From contig NZ_JBPZGY010000005.1 in assembly GCF_051857535.1 (NCBI RefSeq), positions 124,001 through 188,000 of the forward strand: a stretch of DNA of 64,000 nt, read 5' to 3'. The notes under the pieces were generated by a model. The model was not told the DNA's origin. It did no database searches and worked only from the letters and a program-made list of their open reading frames with translations. Positions 7,030 to 15,127 of the stretch are shown here, one piece after another. Position 1 is the first letter of the stretch. Each line of letters starts with the position of its first letter. The stretch comes from Roseateles_B sp051857535. Its GTDB lineage: Bacteria; Pseudomonadota; Gammaproteobacteria; Burkholderiales; Burkholderiaceae_C. Position numbers and translations under genes: made by a program.

Positions 7030-10026
7030 TCAGTAGGTGTAGCGCGCACCGACCATGAAGCGGCGGCCGGTCTGCGTCACCGACTGCACCTCCAGGTGGG
7101 TGCGGCCGTGCGTGCGGATCACGCCGTCGTTCAGGTTGATCGCCTCGAACTGGAAGCTCAAGCGTGGGCTGTACTTGTAGCCGATGCTCAGATCCCACTG
7201 GCCATAGGGCTCGGTGTAGGACGGGCCGGAGCCGCCGTTCACCGCCGCATTGGTGCTGTTGAGGAACTCGCCGCGCCAGTTGTAGGCCATGCGCACGCTG
7301 TGGCGGTCGTCCTCGTAGAAGCCCACCAGATTGGCCGAGTTGCTGAGGCCCACCAGCGCGTTCTGGTCCTTCAGGTCCTCGTTCTTGAACTTCAGGCCCG
7401 AGCGCACATAGGTGTAGTTGGCGGCCAGCCCGAAGCCGCTGCGGCCGAAGGCATGCTGCACGTTGAGCTCCATGCCGTTGATGTGGTCGCTGCGCTGGTT
7501 GGTGGGCACGCTGATGTTGAACACCGCCAGCGGGTCGCCCGCCTGGCCGGCGATGGTGCCCAGGGCGTTGCCCGAGCCATCCACGCCGGTCTTCACGATG
7601 CCCATGCGGCCGTTGTAGGTGTTGAGCAGGTAGTTGCGCACGCAAGTCAGGTCCGCGCCGCCGCAGGCCGTGGACGCCTCCTTGAACAGCGCGCCGTTGA
7701 TGGGCGAACTCAGGCTGAAGGGCGTCATCGGGACCACGCTGGTACCGATGTAGTTGCTGATGTTCTTGCGGAAGATGCCGATCGCGGCGTAGCTGCTCTT
7801 GGCGTAGTAGTACTCGGCCGAGACGTCGAAGTTCTTGGACAGCAGGGGCTTGAGGCCCGGATTGCCCTGGTTGCCCGAACCGCCACCGGCGCGGTACTCG
7901 GTCAGCGTCTGTCCGCCCTGGATCTTGTCCCAGCCGGGGCGGCCGATGGACTCGCCGAAGCTGGCGCGCACCTTCCACTGGCTGCTCAGCTCGGCCTCCC
8001 AGTCGATGCTGGGCAGCACGTAGCTGTACTTGCCGGAGAGGCTGGTGAAGCCAGGCGCGCCCTTGAGGATGGCGAACTCGTTGGCCGAGACCCACTGGAT
8101 GCCCGTGGCGATGGGCACCAGGGCCTGCGATTCGACCTTGGTGCGCTCGTAGCGAAGGCCCAGGGCGGCGCTCATGGGCACACCCCAGTCGAAGTCGGCG
8201 CTGTACTGGACGAAGGCGCTGGTGCTGCGCTCCTGGGTGCGGCGGTCGTCGTCGAAGTTGTCGCTGGACTTGAACCACTTGTCGCTGCCGTCAGCCTTCA
8301 CGGCGGCGTCCCGCACGGCATTGAAGTCCCAGACGAAGAAGTTGTTGACCATGGCCGAGCGGTCCACCGAGCCCATGGCGCGGCTGAAGTACTGCTGGAT
8401 GGTGTCGGCCTGCCAGAGGGTGTCGGCGTAGTCGCTGGGCTTGTTGTGGCCGCCCCAGTCGTTCTGCTGGACATTGGCGAAGGCGGTGCGGTTGTTCACC
8501 TTGGTCAGTCCCACGCCGAAGTCCAGATTGGACGCGTCCGAGAGGGTGTACTTGCCCTTGATCTGCGCCTGGTCGATGGCATTGCGCATGTAGGCGTTGC
8601 GGAAGGACGAGCCCGTGACCTGCATGAGGCTGGCGCTGTCCGCCGGATTGCCCGAGAGGCCGATGCCCAGCACGGGGAACTTGCCGGAGAAGTCCACGCG
8701 GTCGCTGGCGCGGTTCTGCATGGAGACGCCCAGGGCGTTGTTGGTGCCGTAGGGGCTGTCGGCGCCAGCAGTGGCGACGGAGTGGTGGGCATCCAGCTCC
8801 AGCTTCAGGCGTTCCGAGGCGCGCCAGGCGGCGTTGAAGCCGGTGGAGTCGTTCTTGTTCTTGGTGCCGTAGTAGGCGCCGCCCATGGCCACGTCGGCCG
8901 GGCCGTTGGTGTAGAGCTCCGAGAAGATCAGGGGTGAGGCGATGGGGCCGTCCGCCCAGGTGGTCTTGTCGTAGGCGAAGTTGAACCAGGCCGAGAGCTC
9001 GCTGCGCTTGGTGTGGATCTTGTTCTCGGAGTAGGTCTTGTCCAGGGTCAGCGTCAGGTCCTTCATCGGGCGGTACTGCAGGACCAACTGGCCGTTGGTG
9101 CGGGTGCGCTCGATGCCGTTCATGCTGTACATGAGGTTCTGGGGCACCTCGTACAGGTCGGTCAGCTTGGGACGGTTGGTGATCTTGCTGGCGCCCGGCT
9201 CGGTGGGCAGGGGCAGGGCCGTCCAGTCATTGGCATTGGCCAGGTTGCCGGGCTTGCTGTACCAGCCATTGGGCACGCCGGCCTGGTTGTAGCCGGAATT
9301 GCGCTTCTGCAGGCTGCCGCTAAGGGCGATGCCGAAGGTGCCGTCGGCGAAGACCTGGCTGTAGATGCCCGAGAGCTCCGGCGTGGTCTGCGAGCCGGCG
9401 ATCAGGCCGGGCAGGCGCTTGTTGGAGTCGTCGCTGACCAGCTTGGCACCGAGGCTGGCCACGGTCTTGGGGTTGTCCAGCGGCCGGGCCGTCTTGATGT
9501 TGATGGTGGCGCCGATGCCGCCGGTGGGGTTCTCCGAGCGGCCGGTCTTGTAGACCTCCAGCGCCGCCACGCCTTCCGAGGCGAGGTTGGCGAAGTCGAA
9601 GGAGCGCGCGTTGGAGGCCGTGGTGTCGGCCAGGTTGGCGGCCGGCATCTGGCGGCCGTTGAGCAGCACCAGGTTGAAGTCGGGGCCCACGCCACGCACC
9701 GTCACCCGCGAGCCCTCGCCGTTGGCGCGGTCGATGGACACGCCGGCGATGCGCTGCATGGACTCGGCCAGATTGGTGTCCGGGAACTTGCCGATGTCCT
9801 CGGCCACGATGCCGTCCACCACGCCTTGCGCCTTGCGCTTGAGGTCCAGGGAGCTGTCCAGGCTCTTGCGGATGCCGGTGATCACGACGGTGTCCAGCTG
9901 CGCGCTGTCGTCCTTCTTGGCGGGCTCGGCCTGCTGGGCATGCAGGGTCGGGGCGATGAGAACGGCGCAGGCAGCGGCCAGCCGGCTCAGGGGCACGACG
10001 TGGCGGCGGCGCGGGTTGCGGGTCAT
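7030..10026 (-). CDS. TonB-dependent receptor, Xanthomonas/Caulobacter carbohydrate type
   Basis: A 998-residue outer-membrane receptor. Residues about 1-30 are a signal peptide ending in LHAQQ. The plug domain begins around residue 48 with a TonB-box-like DTVVITGIRKSL and contains ESMQRIAGVSIDRANGEGSRVTVRGVGP-type sequence, typical of the TonB-Xanth-Caul subfamily. The C terminus ends in aromatic GARYTY, the usual last beta-strand signal for BAM assembly. Such receptors import oligosaccharides using TonB-ExbBD energy. The ATG at 10026 follows a good ribosome site (CAGGAGACAG). A LacI-type operator sits about 60 bases upstream. Position first in a receptor-SapC-cupin-halogenase group points to sugar uptake; a beta-glucan fragment is an inference from the nearby GH1 gene. 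Confidence 0.92.
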   Translation of the reverse strand: MTRNPRRRHVVPLSRLAAACAVLIAPTLHAQQAEPAKKDDSAQLDTVVITGIRKSLDSSLDLKRKAQGVVDGIVAEDIGKFPDTNLAESMQRIAGVSIDRANGEGSRVTVRGVGPDFNLVLLNGRQMPAANLADTTASNARSFDFANLASEGVAALEVYKTGRSENPTGGIGATINIKTARPLDNPKTVASLGAKLVSDDSNKRLPGLIAGSQTTPELSGIYSQVFADGTFGIALSGSLQKRNSGYNQAGVPNGWYSKPGNLANANDWTALPLPTEPGASKITNRPKLTDLYEVPQNLMYSMNGIERTRTNGQLVLQYRPMKDLTLTLDKTYSENKIHTKRSELSAWFNFAYDKTTWADGPIASPLIFSELYTNGPADVAMGGAYYGTKNKNDSTGFNAAWRASERLKLELDAHHSVATAGADSPYGTNNALGVSMQNRASDRVDFSGKFPVLGIGLSGNPADSASLMQVTGSSFRNAYMRNAIDQAQIKGKYTLSDASNLDFGVGLTKVNNRTAFANVQQNDWGGHNKPSDYADTLWQADTIQQYFSRAMGSVDRSAMVNNFFVWDFNAVRDAAVKADGSDKWFKSSDNFDDDRRTQERSTSAFVQYSADFDWGVPMSAALGLRYERTKVESQALVPIATGIQWVSANEFAILKGAPGFTSLSGKYSYVLPSIDWEAELSSQWKVRASFGESIGRPGWDKIQGGQTLTEYRAGGGSGNQGNPGLKPLLSKNFDVSAEYYYAKSSYAAIGIFRKNISNYIGTSVVPMTPFSLSSPINGALFKEASTACGGADLTCVRNYLLNTYNGRMGIVKTGVDGSGNALGTIAGQAGDPLAVFNISVPTNQRSDHINGMELNVQHAFGRSGFGLAANYTYVRSGLKFKNEDLKDQNALVGLSNSANLVGFYEDDRHSVRMAYNWRGEFLNSTNAAVNGGSGPSYTEPYGQWDLSIGYKYSPRLSFQFEAINLNDGVIRTHGRTHLEVQSVTQTGRRFMVGARYTY

Positions 10027-10083
10027 GGGTCTGTCTCCTGGTGGTATTGGTGTGGCAGCAGGGGCGCTTCTAACCCTGCTGCA

Positions 10084-10105
10084 TTGAAAGCGCTTTCAAA
10101 TAGTA
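10084..10105 (-). promoter_or_regulatory. Operator and -10 region of the TonB receptor gene
   Basis: A 16-bp perfect palindrome, TTGAAAGCGCTTTCAA, lies at 10084-10099. Directly upstream on the minus strand is TACTAT (10105-10100), a plausible -10 box; no good -35 box is seen. The geometry, operator starting right after the -10 box, is the same as at 3586-3606, so both operons should answer to the same LacI-type repressor. The rest of the 203-base gap between this gene and lacI shows nothing else I can name. Confidence 0.8.
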
Positions 10106-10229
10106 GCGCCAGCCACCAAGCGATGTGACCTAGGCATCACCCTAATACGGATGTGCTGCCCGGCAACAAAGCAACAGCGGCCCGCCAGGGCAGGCTGCAG
10201 CGGAGTGAAACCGATTTCTGGCGGCGCCT

Positions 10230-11279
10230 TCAGCGGCTGGCGCCGCGGGCCAGGGCGGCCACGGAGTCGCGCTCCACGAGGCGGGGCTCGGGCAGCTTGA
10301 GGGTGGGCTTGCCGCCGGCCAGCATCTCCAGCAGGGCCTGGGCGGTGAGCCGGCCCAGTTCCAGGCTGGCCTGGTGCACGGTGGTGAGGGGCGGGGTCAT
10401 GTGCATGGCCAGGGCCAGGTCGTCGAAGCCCACCAGGGAGACGTCCTGCGGCACGCGCAGGCCGGCCTTGTGCAGGGCCACGGCGGCGCCCATGGCCATC
10501 TGGTCATTGGCGGCGAAGAGGGCGCTGAAGCGCTGCGGGCTGGCCAGCAGGCGCTCCGCGGCCTGGCGGCCGCCTTCCTCCAGGTAGTTGCCGCATTCCA
10601 CCAGGGCGGGGCGGAAGGGGATGCCGGCCGCCTCCAGCGCGGCCTGGTAGCCGGCCAGGCGCTCGCGGGCGTCGGAATGGCTCTGGTCGCCGCCGATGTG
10701 GGCGATGTCCCGGTGCCCCCGCGCGATCAGGTGCTGGGTGGCCAGGCGCGCGCCCTCGCGGTGGTCGTAGTCCATGGCGTAGACATTGGGCGCCTTGATG
10801 CTGCGCCCCGTCACCACGGTGGGCACCTGCTTGGCCAACTGGCGCAGGGCGGTGTCGCCCACCCGGCCGTTGAGGATGATCATGCCGTCCACGCGGCGGC
10901 CCATGAGGGTGTCGATGCAGCGCTGCTCCACCTCCACGTCCCAGTGGCCGCTGACGAAGAGGGCGCTGTAGTGCGCCTCGCTGAGCGTCTCCTCGATGCC
11001 GCGCATGGCGACGCCGAAGAAGGGGCTGTCAATGAACTGGGTGATCACGCCGATGCTCATCGTGCGCCCGCCGGCCAGGCCGCGGGCGATGGGGTTGGGC
11101 ACGAAGCCCAGCTCTGCAATGGCGCGGTCCACCGCCGCCTTCTTCTCCGCGCTCACCACCGCCGTGCCGTTGAGGATGCGGGAGACCGTGCTGGGCGACA
11201 CGCCGCTGGCCTCGGCCACCATGCCGAGCGTGACGGGGCCGGACTTGCGGGCCGAGGGCGGTGCGGGGGTTCGAGCCAT
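10230..11279 (-). CDS. LacI/GalR-family transcriptional regulator
   Basis: A 349-residue regulator. The helix-turn-helix is at residues about 16-37 (VTLGMVAEASGVSPSTVSRI), followed by the hinge AVVSAEKKAAVDRAIAELGFVPN and a periplasmic-binding-protein-like sensor domain (SIGVITQFIDSPFF through VSLVGFDDL). The ATG at 11279 is chosen because the longer reading runs through a 12-G tract and lacks family similarity. It is encoded behind the TonB receptor operon and probably binds the palindromes at 3586-3599 and 10084-10099. A degenerate copy of the site 14-27 bases before its own start codon suggests autoregulation. The inducer is likely the transported sugar or its phosphate, which is inference. 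Confidence 0.92.
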   Translation of the reverse strand: MARTPAPPSARKSGPVTLGMVAEASGVSPSTVSRILNGTAVVSAEKKAAVDRAIAELGFVPNPIARGLAGGRTMSIGVITQFIDSPFFGVAMRGIEETLSEAHYSALFVSGHWDVEVEQRCIDTLMGRRVDGMIILNGRVGDTALRQLAKQVPTVVTGRSIKAPNVYAMDYDHREGARLATQHLIARGHRDIAHIGGDQSHSDARERLAGYQAALEAAGIPFRPALVECGNYLEEGGRQAAERLLASPQRFSALFAANDQMAMGAAVALHKAGLRVPQDVSLVGFDDLALAMHMTPPLTTVHQASLELGRLTAQALLEMLAGGKPTLKLPEPRLVERDSVAALARGASR

Positions 11280-11292
11280 GGGCGTAGCGGTA

Positions 11293-11306
11293 TGAAAGCG
11301 TTTGCG
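11293..11306. promoter_or_regulatory. Degenerate LacI-type operator before lacI
   Basis: TGAAAGCGTTTGCG matches the 14-bp palindrome upstream of the binding-protein operon at 11 of 14 positions, with one perfect half. It sits 14-27 bases upstream of the regulator's start codon. Weaker binding here would fit mild autorepression. Confidence 0.55.
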
Positions 11307-11369
11307 TGAACGTTGGGGGCGAGTGTAAGGGCAGCTTTCGCCGACTGCTTCTGCGGCTCCGCGCTCCTC

Positions 11370-11381
11370 GGGGGGGGGGGG
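11370..11381. repeat. Run of 12 guanines in the lacI-mraZ intergenic region
   Basis: Twelve consecutive G lie between the divergent lacI and mraZ genes (gap 11280-11603). It is the longest homopolymer noticed in the window. Tracts of this length can slip in replication and can change promoter spacing, but it is about 90 bases from the lacI start and 150 from the mraZ promoter, so a phase-variable role is only a possibility. It may also be a spot of sequencing uncertainty. The following 11,400-11,530 is AT-rich with several T runs. Confidence 0.5.
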
Positions 11382-11534
11382 CTCCGGGAAAGCCCCCAAT
11401 CCCTGCCCCCGCAGTTCATCCAGCACTTTTAGTGCGATCCGCAAGTCCTTATTTTTGAACGACTTTTTTTCTGCGGCGTGGTGGTGAAATCAACTGTAAG
11501 TGATTGATTTCATTGAACTTTTTTCCGATTTTCC

Positions 11535-11563
11535 TTGACCTGGCTGAAGTCGGTTAGTAAAGT
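11535..11563 (+). promoter_or_regulatory. Predicted sigma-70 promoter of the dcw cluster (Pmra)
   Basis: TTGACC at 11535-11540, a 17-base spacer and TAAAGT at 11558-11563 form a reasonable sigma-70 promoter. Transcription would start at about 11570, inside the TGGG-type repeat array. Position and layout match the mra promoter that drives the division cluster in other proteobacteria. Confidence 0.65.
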
Positions 11564-11597
11564 GGGAGAAATTGTCAGATTGTGGGTCGCTGTGGCG
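11563..11597 (+). promoter_or_regulatory. MraZ-box operator: four repeats with 10-bp period
   Basis: TGGGA (11563), TGTCA (11573), TGGGT (11583) and TGGCG (11593) begin at exact 10-bp steps. MraZ is known to bind arrays of TGGGN separated by five bases and to repress its own operon. Two repeats match the known box well and two are degenerate, but the phase is exact across all four, so each would face the same side of the helix. The array overlaps the expected transcription start and ends seven bases before the mraZ start codon. Confidence 0.75.
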
Positions 11598-11603
11598 AAT
11601 TAC

Positions 11604-12032
11604 GTGTTTCAAGGGGCGAGTGCCTTGGCGATGGACGCCAAGGGGCGCTTGACCGTCCCTACACGCCACCGCGAGCTGCTGCAGGGCCTGTGCAACGGCC
11701 AGCTGACCATCACCAAGCACCCCGAGGGCTGCCTGATGGTCTTCCCCCGCCCGGCCTGGGAAACCTTCCGTGACCGCATCGCCGCGCTGCCCATGTCGGC
11801 GGCCGGCTGGAAGCGTGTTTTCCTGGGCAATGCCCAGGACGTCGAGATCGACAGCGCCGCCCGCGTGCTGATCGCCCCTGAACTGCGTGCCAGCGCCAGC
11901 CTCCAGAAGGACGTGATGCTGCTGGGCATGGGCAGCCACTTCGAGCTCTGGGACGCCGCGGCCTATGCCGCCCACGAGGCCCAGGTCATGCAATCCGAGC
12001 TGCCGGACGCGCTCAAGGACTTCAGCTTCTGA
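11604..12032 (+). CDS. mraZ: Transcriptional regulator MraZ
   Basis: A 142-residue protein starting VFQGASALAMDAKGRLTVP, the standard MraZ N terminus, with GTG at 11604 as start. A longer open frame begins at 11535 inside the promoter and is rejected. Two AbrB-like swapped-hairpin motifs are visible, DAKGRLTVPTRHRE near the N terminus and DSAARVLIAPELRA near residue 90. MraZ forms a ring-shaped oligomer, binds TGGG repeats upstream of its own gene and represses the dcw operon. It is first in the cluster and is followed two bases later by rsmH. Confidence 0.95.
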   Translation: MFQGASALAMDAKGRLTVPTRHRELLQGLCNGQLTITKHPEGCLMVFPRPAWETFRDRIAALPMSAAGWKRVFLGNAQDVEIDSAARVLIAPELRASASLQKDVMLLGMGSHFELWDAAAYAAHEAQVMQSELPDALKDFSF

Positions 12033-12034
12033 TC

Positions 12035-13045
12035 ATGAGCGCCACCACCGCCCCCGCCCCCGAGCCCTTCAAGCACACCACCGTCCTCCTGAATGAGACG
12101 GTCGAAGGTGTGCTTCACAGGCCGGACGGCATCTATGTGGATGGCACCTTCGGCCGTGGCGGGCATTCACGCCTGCTGCTGAGCCGGCTGGGCCCGGACG
12201 GCAGGCTGATCGCCATCGACCGGGACCCCGAGGCCATCGCGGCCGCCACCTCAGGCGAGACGCGGGTCGAGGACCCGCGTTTTTGCATCTGCCACGCCCC
12301 CTTTGCCCAGATGGGCGAGGAGCTGGAGCGCCTGGGCGTGCACGCCATCGACGGCCTGATGCTGGACCTGGGCGTCTCCAGTCCGCAGATCGACAACCCC
12401 GAGCGTGGGTTCAGCTTCCGTTTCGACGGCCCGCTGGACATGCGCATGGACACGACCCGCGGCGAGAGTGCCGCGGATTTCCTGGCCCGTGCCGACGAGC
12501 GCCAGATTGCTGAGGTGATACGCGACTATGGCGAAGAACGGTTTGCTCTCCCGATTGCAAAGGCGCTTGTTGCTCGCCGGGAAGGCGGGAGCCCTGTTCG
12601 AACAACCGCCGAGCTTTCCAAAGTCGTGGCTGGTGCGGTCAAAACCCGCGAACCGGGCCAGGACCCTGCAACGCGCACATTTCAGGCTCTACGGATACTC
12701 GTCAACGCCGAGCTTGAGGAGCTCGAGCAGGGGCTGAAGTCGGCCCTGCGCCTGCTGCGCCCGGGTGGCCGCCTGGCGGTGATCAGCTTCCACTCGCTGG
12801 AAGACCGCATCGTCAAGAACTTCATCGCCCAGCACAGCAAGGACGTGGTCGACCGCCGCGCGATGTTCGCCGCGCCCAAGCCCCTGGTCCTGAAGGCCCT
12901 GGACCGCATCAAGCCCAGCGAGGCCGAGGTCCGGGCCAATCCGCGCTCGCGCTCCGCCATCCTGCGGGTGGCTGAGCGCACGGACGCGCCCCTGGTCGAA
13001 GCGCCGGCCGCCACCAAGCCGGGCAGGCGCAAGGGAGGCCGCTGA
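12035..13045 (+). CDS. rsmH: 16S rRNA (cytosine(1402)-N(4))-methyltransferase
   Basis: A 336-residue SAM-dependent methyltransferase (MraW). The SAM motif is in YVDGTFGRGGHSRLLL, near residues 35-50, with LMLDLGVSSPQ and ALRILVNAELEELE further on, all characteristic. It methylates N4 of C1402 in the 30S decoding centre. The last residues are a basic tail (GRRKGGR). The stop overlaps the ftsL start by one base (TGATG). The stretch at about 12,500-12,700 uses somewhat less GC-biased codons than its surroundings, but the frame and the motifs are intact. Confidence 0.97.
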   Translation: MSATTAPAPEPFKHTTVLLNETVEGVLHRPDGIYVDGTFGRGGHSRLLLSRLGPDGRLIAIDRDPEAIAAATSGETRVEDPRFCICHAPFAQMGEELERLGVHAIDGLMLDLGVSSPQIDNPERGFSFRFDGPLDMRMDTTRGESAADFLARADERQIAEVIRDYGEERFALPIAKALVARREGGSPVRTTAELSKVVAGAVKTREPGQDPATRTFQALRILVNAELEELEQGLKSALRLLRPGGRLAVISFHSLEDRIVKNFIAQHSKDVVDRRAMFAAPKPLVLKALDRIKPSEAEVRANPRSRSAILRVAERTDAPLVEAPAATKPGRRKGGR

Positions 13046-13347
13046 TGTGGTCTCGCATCACGCTGGTGCTGTTGGCTGCGGTGATGGTTTCGGGCTACTA
13101 CCTGGTGCGCAGCAGCTATGAGGCGCGCCGTCTCTTCACCGAGGTCGACCGCGCCCAGAACGAGGGCCGCAAGCTGGAGGCCGACCACCAGCGCCTGCTG
13201 GCCGAGCGCCATGCCCAGGCCACCAACCTGCGCGTGGAGCAGGTCGCCCGCGAGCGCCTGAAGATGCGCGCCGTTTCGCCCGCCATCACCCAGACCGTGG
13301 AGCTGAGTGGACGTCCGGCCTCGGCCGCCGCTGGGGGCCAGCCATGA
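13045..13347 (+). CDS. ftsL: Cell division protein FtsL
   Basis: A 100-residue bitopic membrane protein. It has a short N terminus, one membrane helix at about residues 4-22 and a periplasmic helical stretch (about 25-70) with the heptad-like pattern expected for the coiled coil formed with FtsB. FtsL links FtsQ and FtsB and helps activate FtsWI at the septum. Identification rests on size, topology and position between rsmH and ftsI. Its stop overlaps the ftsI start (ATGA). Confidence 0.92.
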   Translation: MWSRITLVLLAAVMVSGYYLVRSSYEARRLFTEVDRAQNEGRKLEADHQRLLAERHAQATNLRVEQVARERLKMRAVSPAITQTVELSGRPASAAAGGQP

Positions 13348-15125
13348 GCACCAAGCGCCCGGCTGGCAATGCCCTGAGCCCGCGTGGCGTCAACTACGCC
13401 ACCAGCCCGCTGCTGGCCGCCAAGACGCCGCCCTGGCGCTCGCGCTTCCTCGTCGCCCTGGTGGGCCTGGCCTTTGCCGGGCTGCTGGGGCGCGCCGTCT
13501 ATGTGCAGCTGATCGCACAGGACTTCTTCCAGCGCCAGGGCGAGGCCCGCTACGCCCACACCCTGGAGCTGCCCGCCAGCCGCGGCCAGATCAAGGACCG
13601 CAGCGGCCAGGTGCTGGCCTCCAGCGTGGCTGTGCCTTCCATCTGGGCCTTCCCCAAGGACGTCGACACCGACCCCGACAAGCGCCGCGAGCTGGCCCGC
13701 ATCCTCAAGATCAGCCCGCAGGAGCTGGACAAGCGCCTGGACCCGTCCAACCGCTTTGTCTTCCTGCGCCGCCAGGCCGACGACGACACCGCCGCCCGGA
13801 TCAAGGCGCTCAACCTCAAGGGCATCTTCCAGGACCGCGAGTACAAGCGCCAGTACCCCGAGGGCGAGTCTGCCGCGCACATCGTCGGCTTCACCAACCT
13901 GGAAGAGCGTGGACAGGAAGGCATCGAACTGGCCTTTCAGAAGGCGCTGCAGGGCCGCGACGGCAGTCGTGCCGTGGTCAAGGACCGTCTGGGCCGCGTG
14001 GTGGAAGACATGGGCGAGCGCGTGCCGGCCAGCAATGGCCGGGACATCCAGCTCTCCATCGACGCCAAGGTGCAGTTCTTCGCCTATCAGCGCATCCGCG
14101 ACGCCGTGGCCGAGCACCGGGCCAAGGCCGGCTCCGTGGTGGTGCTGGACGTGCAGACCGGCGAGGTCCTGGCCCTGGCCAATTGGCCCAGCTACAACCC
14201 GGGCGACCGCCAGAACCTGCTGGGCGAGCAGCTGCGCAACCGCGCGCTGACCGACGTCTTCGAGCCCGGCTCGACGATGAAGCCCTTCACCATCGGTCTG
14301 GCCCTGGAGACTGGTCGCGTGCGCCCGGACACCGTCATCAACACCGCCCGCGGCGCCGTGATGATCGCCGGCTGGTCGCCCACCGACGTCCACCCCTATG
14401 GCGACCTCACGGTGGCCCAGGTCATCCAGAAGTCCAGCAACGTGGGCACGGCCAAGATCGCCATGCAGATGCCGGCCCGCGAGATGCACGAGATGTTCAC
14501 CGCCATCGGCCTGGGCCAGCGCCCGCAGCTGGAGTTCCCCGGCGCGATGACTGGCAAGCTGCGCCCCTACAAGAGCTGGCGGCCCATCGAGCAGGCCACC
14601 ATGAGCTACGGCTACGGCCTCTCGGCCTCGCTGTTCCAGCTGGCCCGGGCCTACACGACCTTCGCGCGGGACGGCGAGGTGATCCCCATCACCATCATGA
14701 AGCGGCCCACGAGCGAGCCGGTGAGCGGCCTGCGCGTCTTCAAACCCGAGGTCGCCCAGCAGGTGCGCGCCATGCTGCAGACGGCCGCCGCCCCGGGCGG
14801 CACGGCACCGGCGGCCATGGTCCCGGGCTACAGCATCGGCGGCAAGTCCGGCACCGCGCACAAGCAGGAAGGCAAGGGCTATGCCGGCCACAAGTACCGC
14901 TCCTGGTTCGTGGGCCTGGCGCCCATCAGCAAACCGCGCATCGTGGTCGCGGTGATGGTGGACGAGCCGAGCAACGGCGTCTATTTCGGCGGCGCCGTGG
15001 CCGCCCCGGTCTTCAGCCAGGTCGTGGCCCAGACCCTGCGCCTGATGGGCGTCCAGCCGGACCTGGATGTCAAAACACAGATCGTCGCGAGCCAGAAGCT
15101 CGAGGCGGTGGAAGAGAGCTTCTGA
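13344..15125 (+). CDS. ftsI: Peptidoglycan D,D-transpeptidase FtsI (PBP3)
   Basis: A 593-residue class B penicillin-binding protein. A single membrane helix lies at about residues 34-55. The active-site motifs are all present: STMK at 310-313, SSN at 364-366 and KSGT from 501. FtsI cross-links septal peptidoglycan and works with FtsW as the divisome synthase. The N-terminal pedestal domain contains the usual RGQIKDRSGQVLASS-like segment, here SRGQIKDRSG. It overlaps ftsL and is followed by murE after two bases. Confidence 0.97.
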   Translation: MSTKRPAGNALSPRGVNYATSPLLAAKTPPWRSRFLVALVGLAFAGLLGRAVYVQLIAQDFFQRQGEARYAHTLELPASRGQIKDRSGQVLASSVAVPSIWAFPKDVDTDPDKRRELARILKISPQELDKRLDPSNRFVFLRRQADDDTAARIKALNLKGIFQDREYKRQYPEGESAAHIVGFTNLEERGQEGIELAFQKALQGRDGSRAVVKDRLGRVVEDMGERVPASNGRDIQLSIDAKVQFFAYQRIRDAVAEHRAKAGSVVVLDVQTGEVLALANWPSYNPGDRQNLLGEQLRNRALTDVFEPGSTMKPFTIGLALETGRVRPDTVINTARGAVMIAGWSPTDVHPYGDLTVAQVIQKSSNVGTAKIAMQMPAREMHEMFTAIGLGQRPQLEFPGAMTGKLRPYKSWRPIEQATMSYGYGLSASLFQLARAYTTFARDGEVIPITIMKRPTSEPVSGLRVFKPEVAQQVRAMLQTAAAPGGTAPAAMVPGYSIGGKSGTAHKQEGKGYAGHKYRSWFVGLAPISKPRIVVAVMVDEPSNGVYFGGAVAAPVFSQVVAQTLRLMGVQPDLDVKTQIVASQKLEAVEESF

Positions 15126-15127
15126 GC

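Noticed and set aside
6923..8278. Long minus-strand frame ahead of the SapC-like gene
   Set aside because: It is the TonB receptor read in another frame, with no domain similarity; the SapC-like gene starts at 6922.
13307..15127. Long plus-strand frame running from before ftsI into murE
   Set aside because: The first 607 codons are an out-of-frame reading of ftsI; murE starts at 15128.
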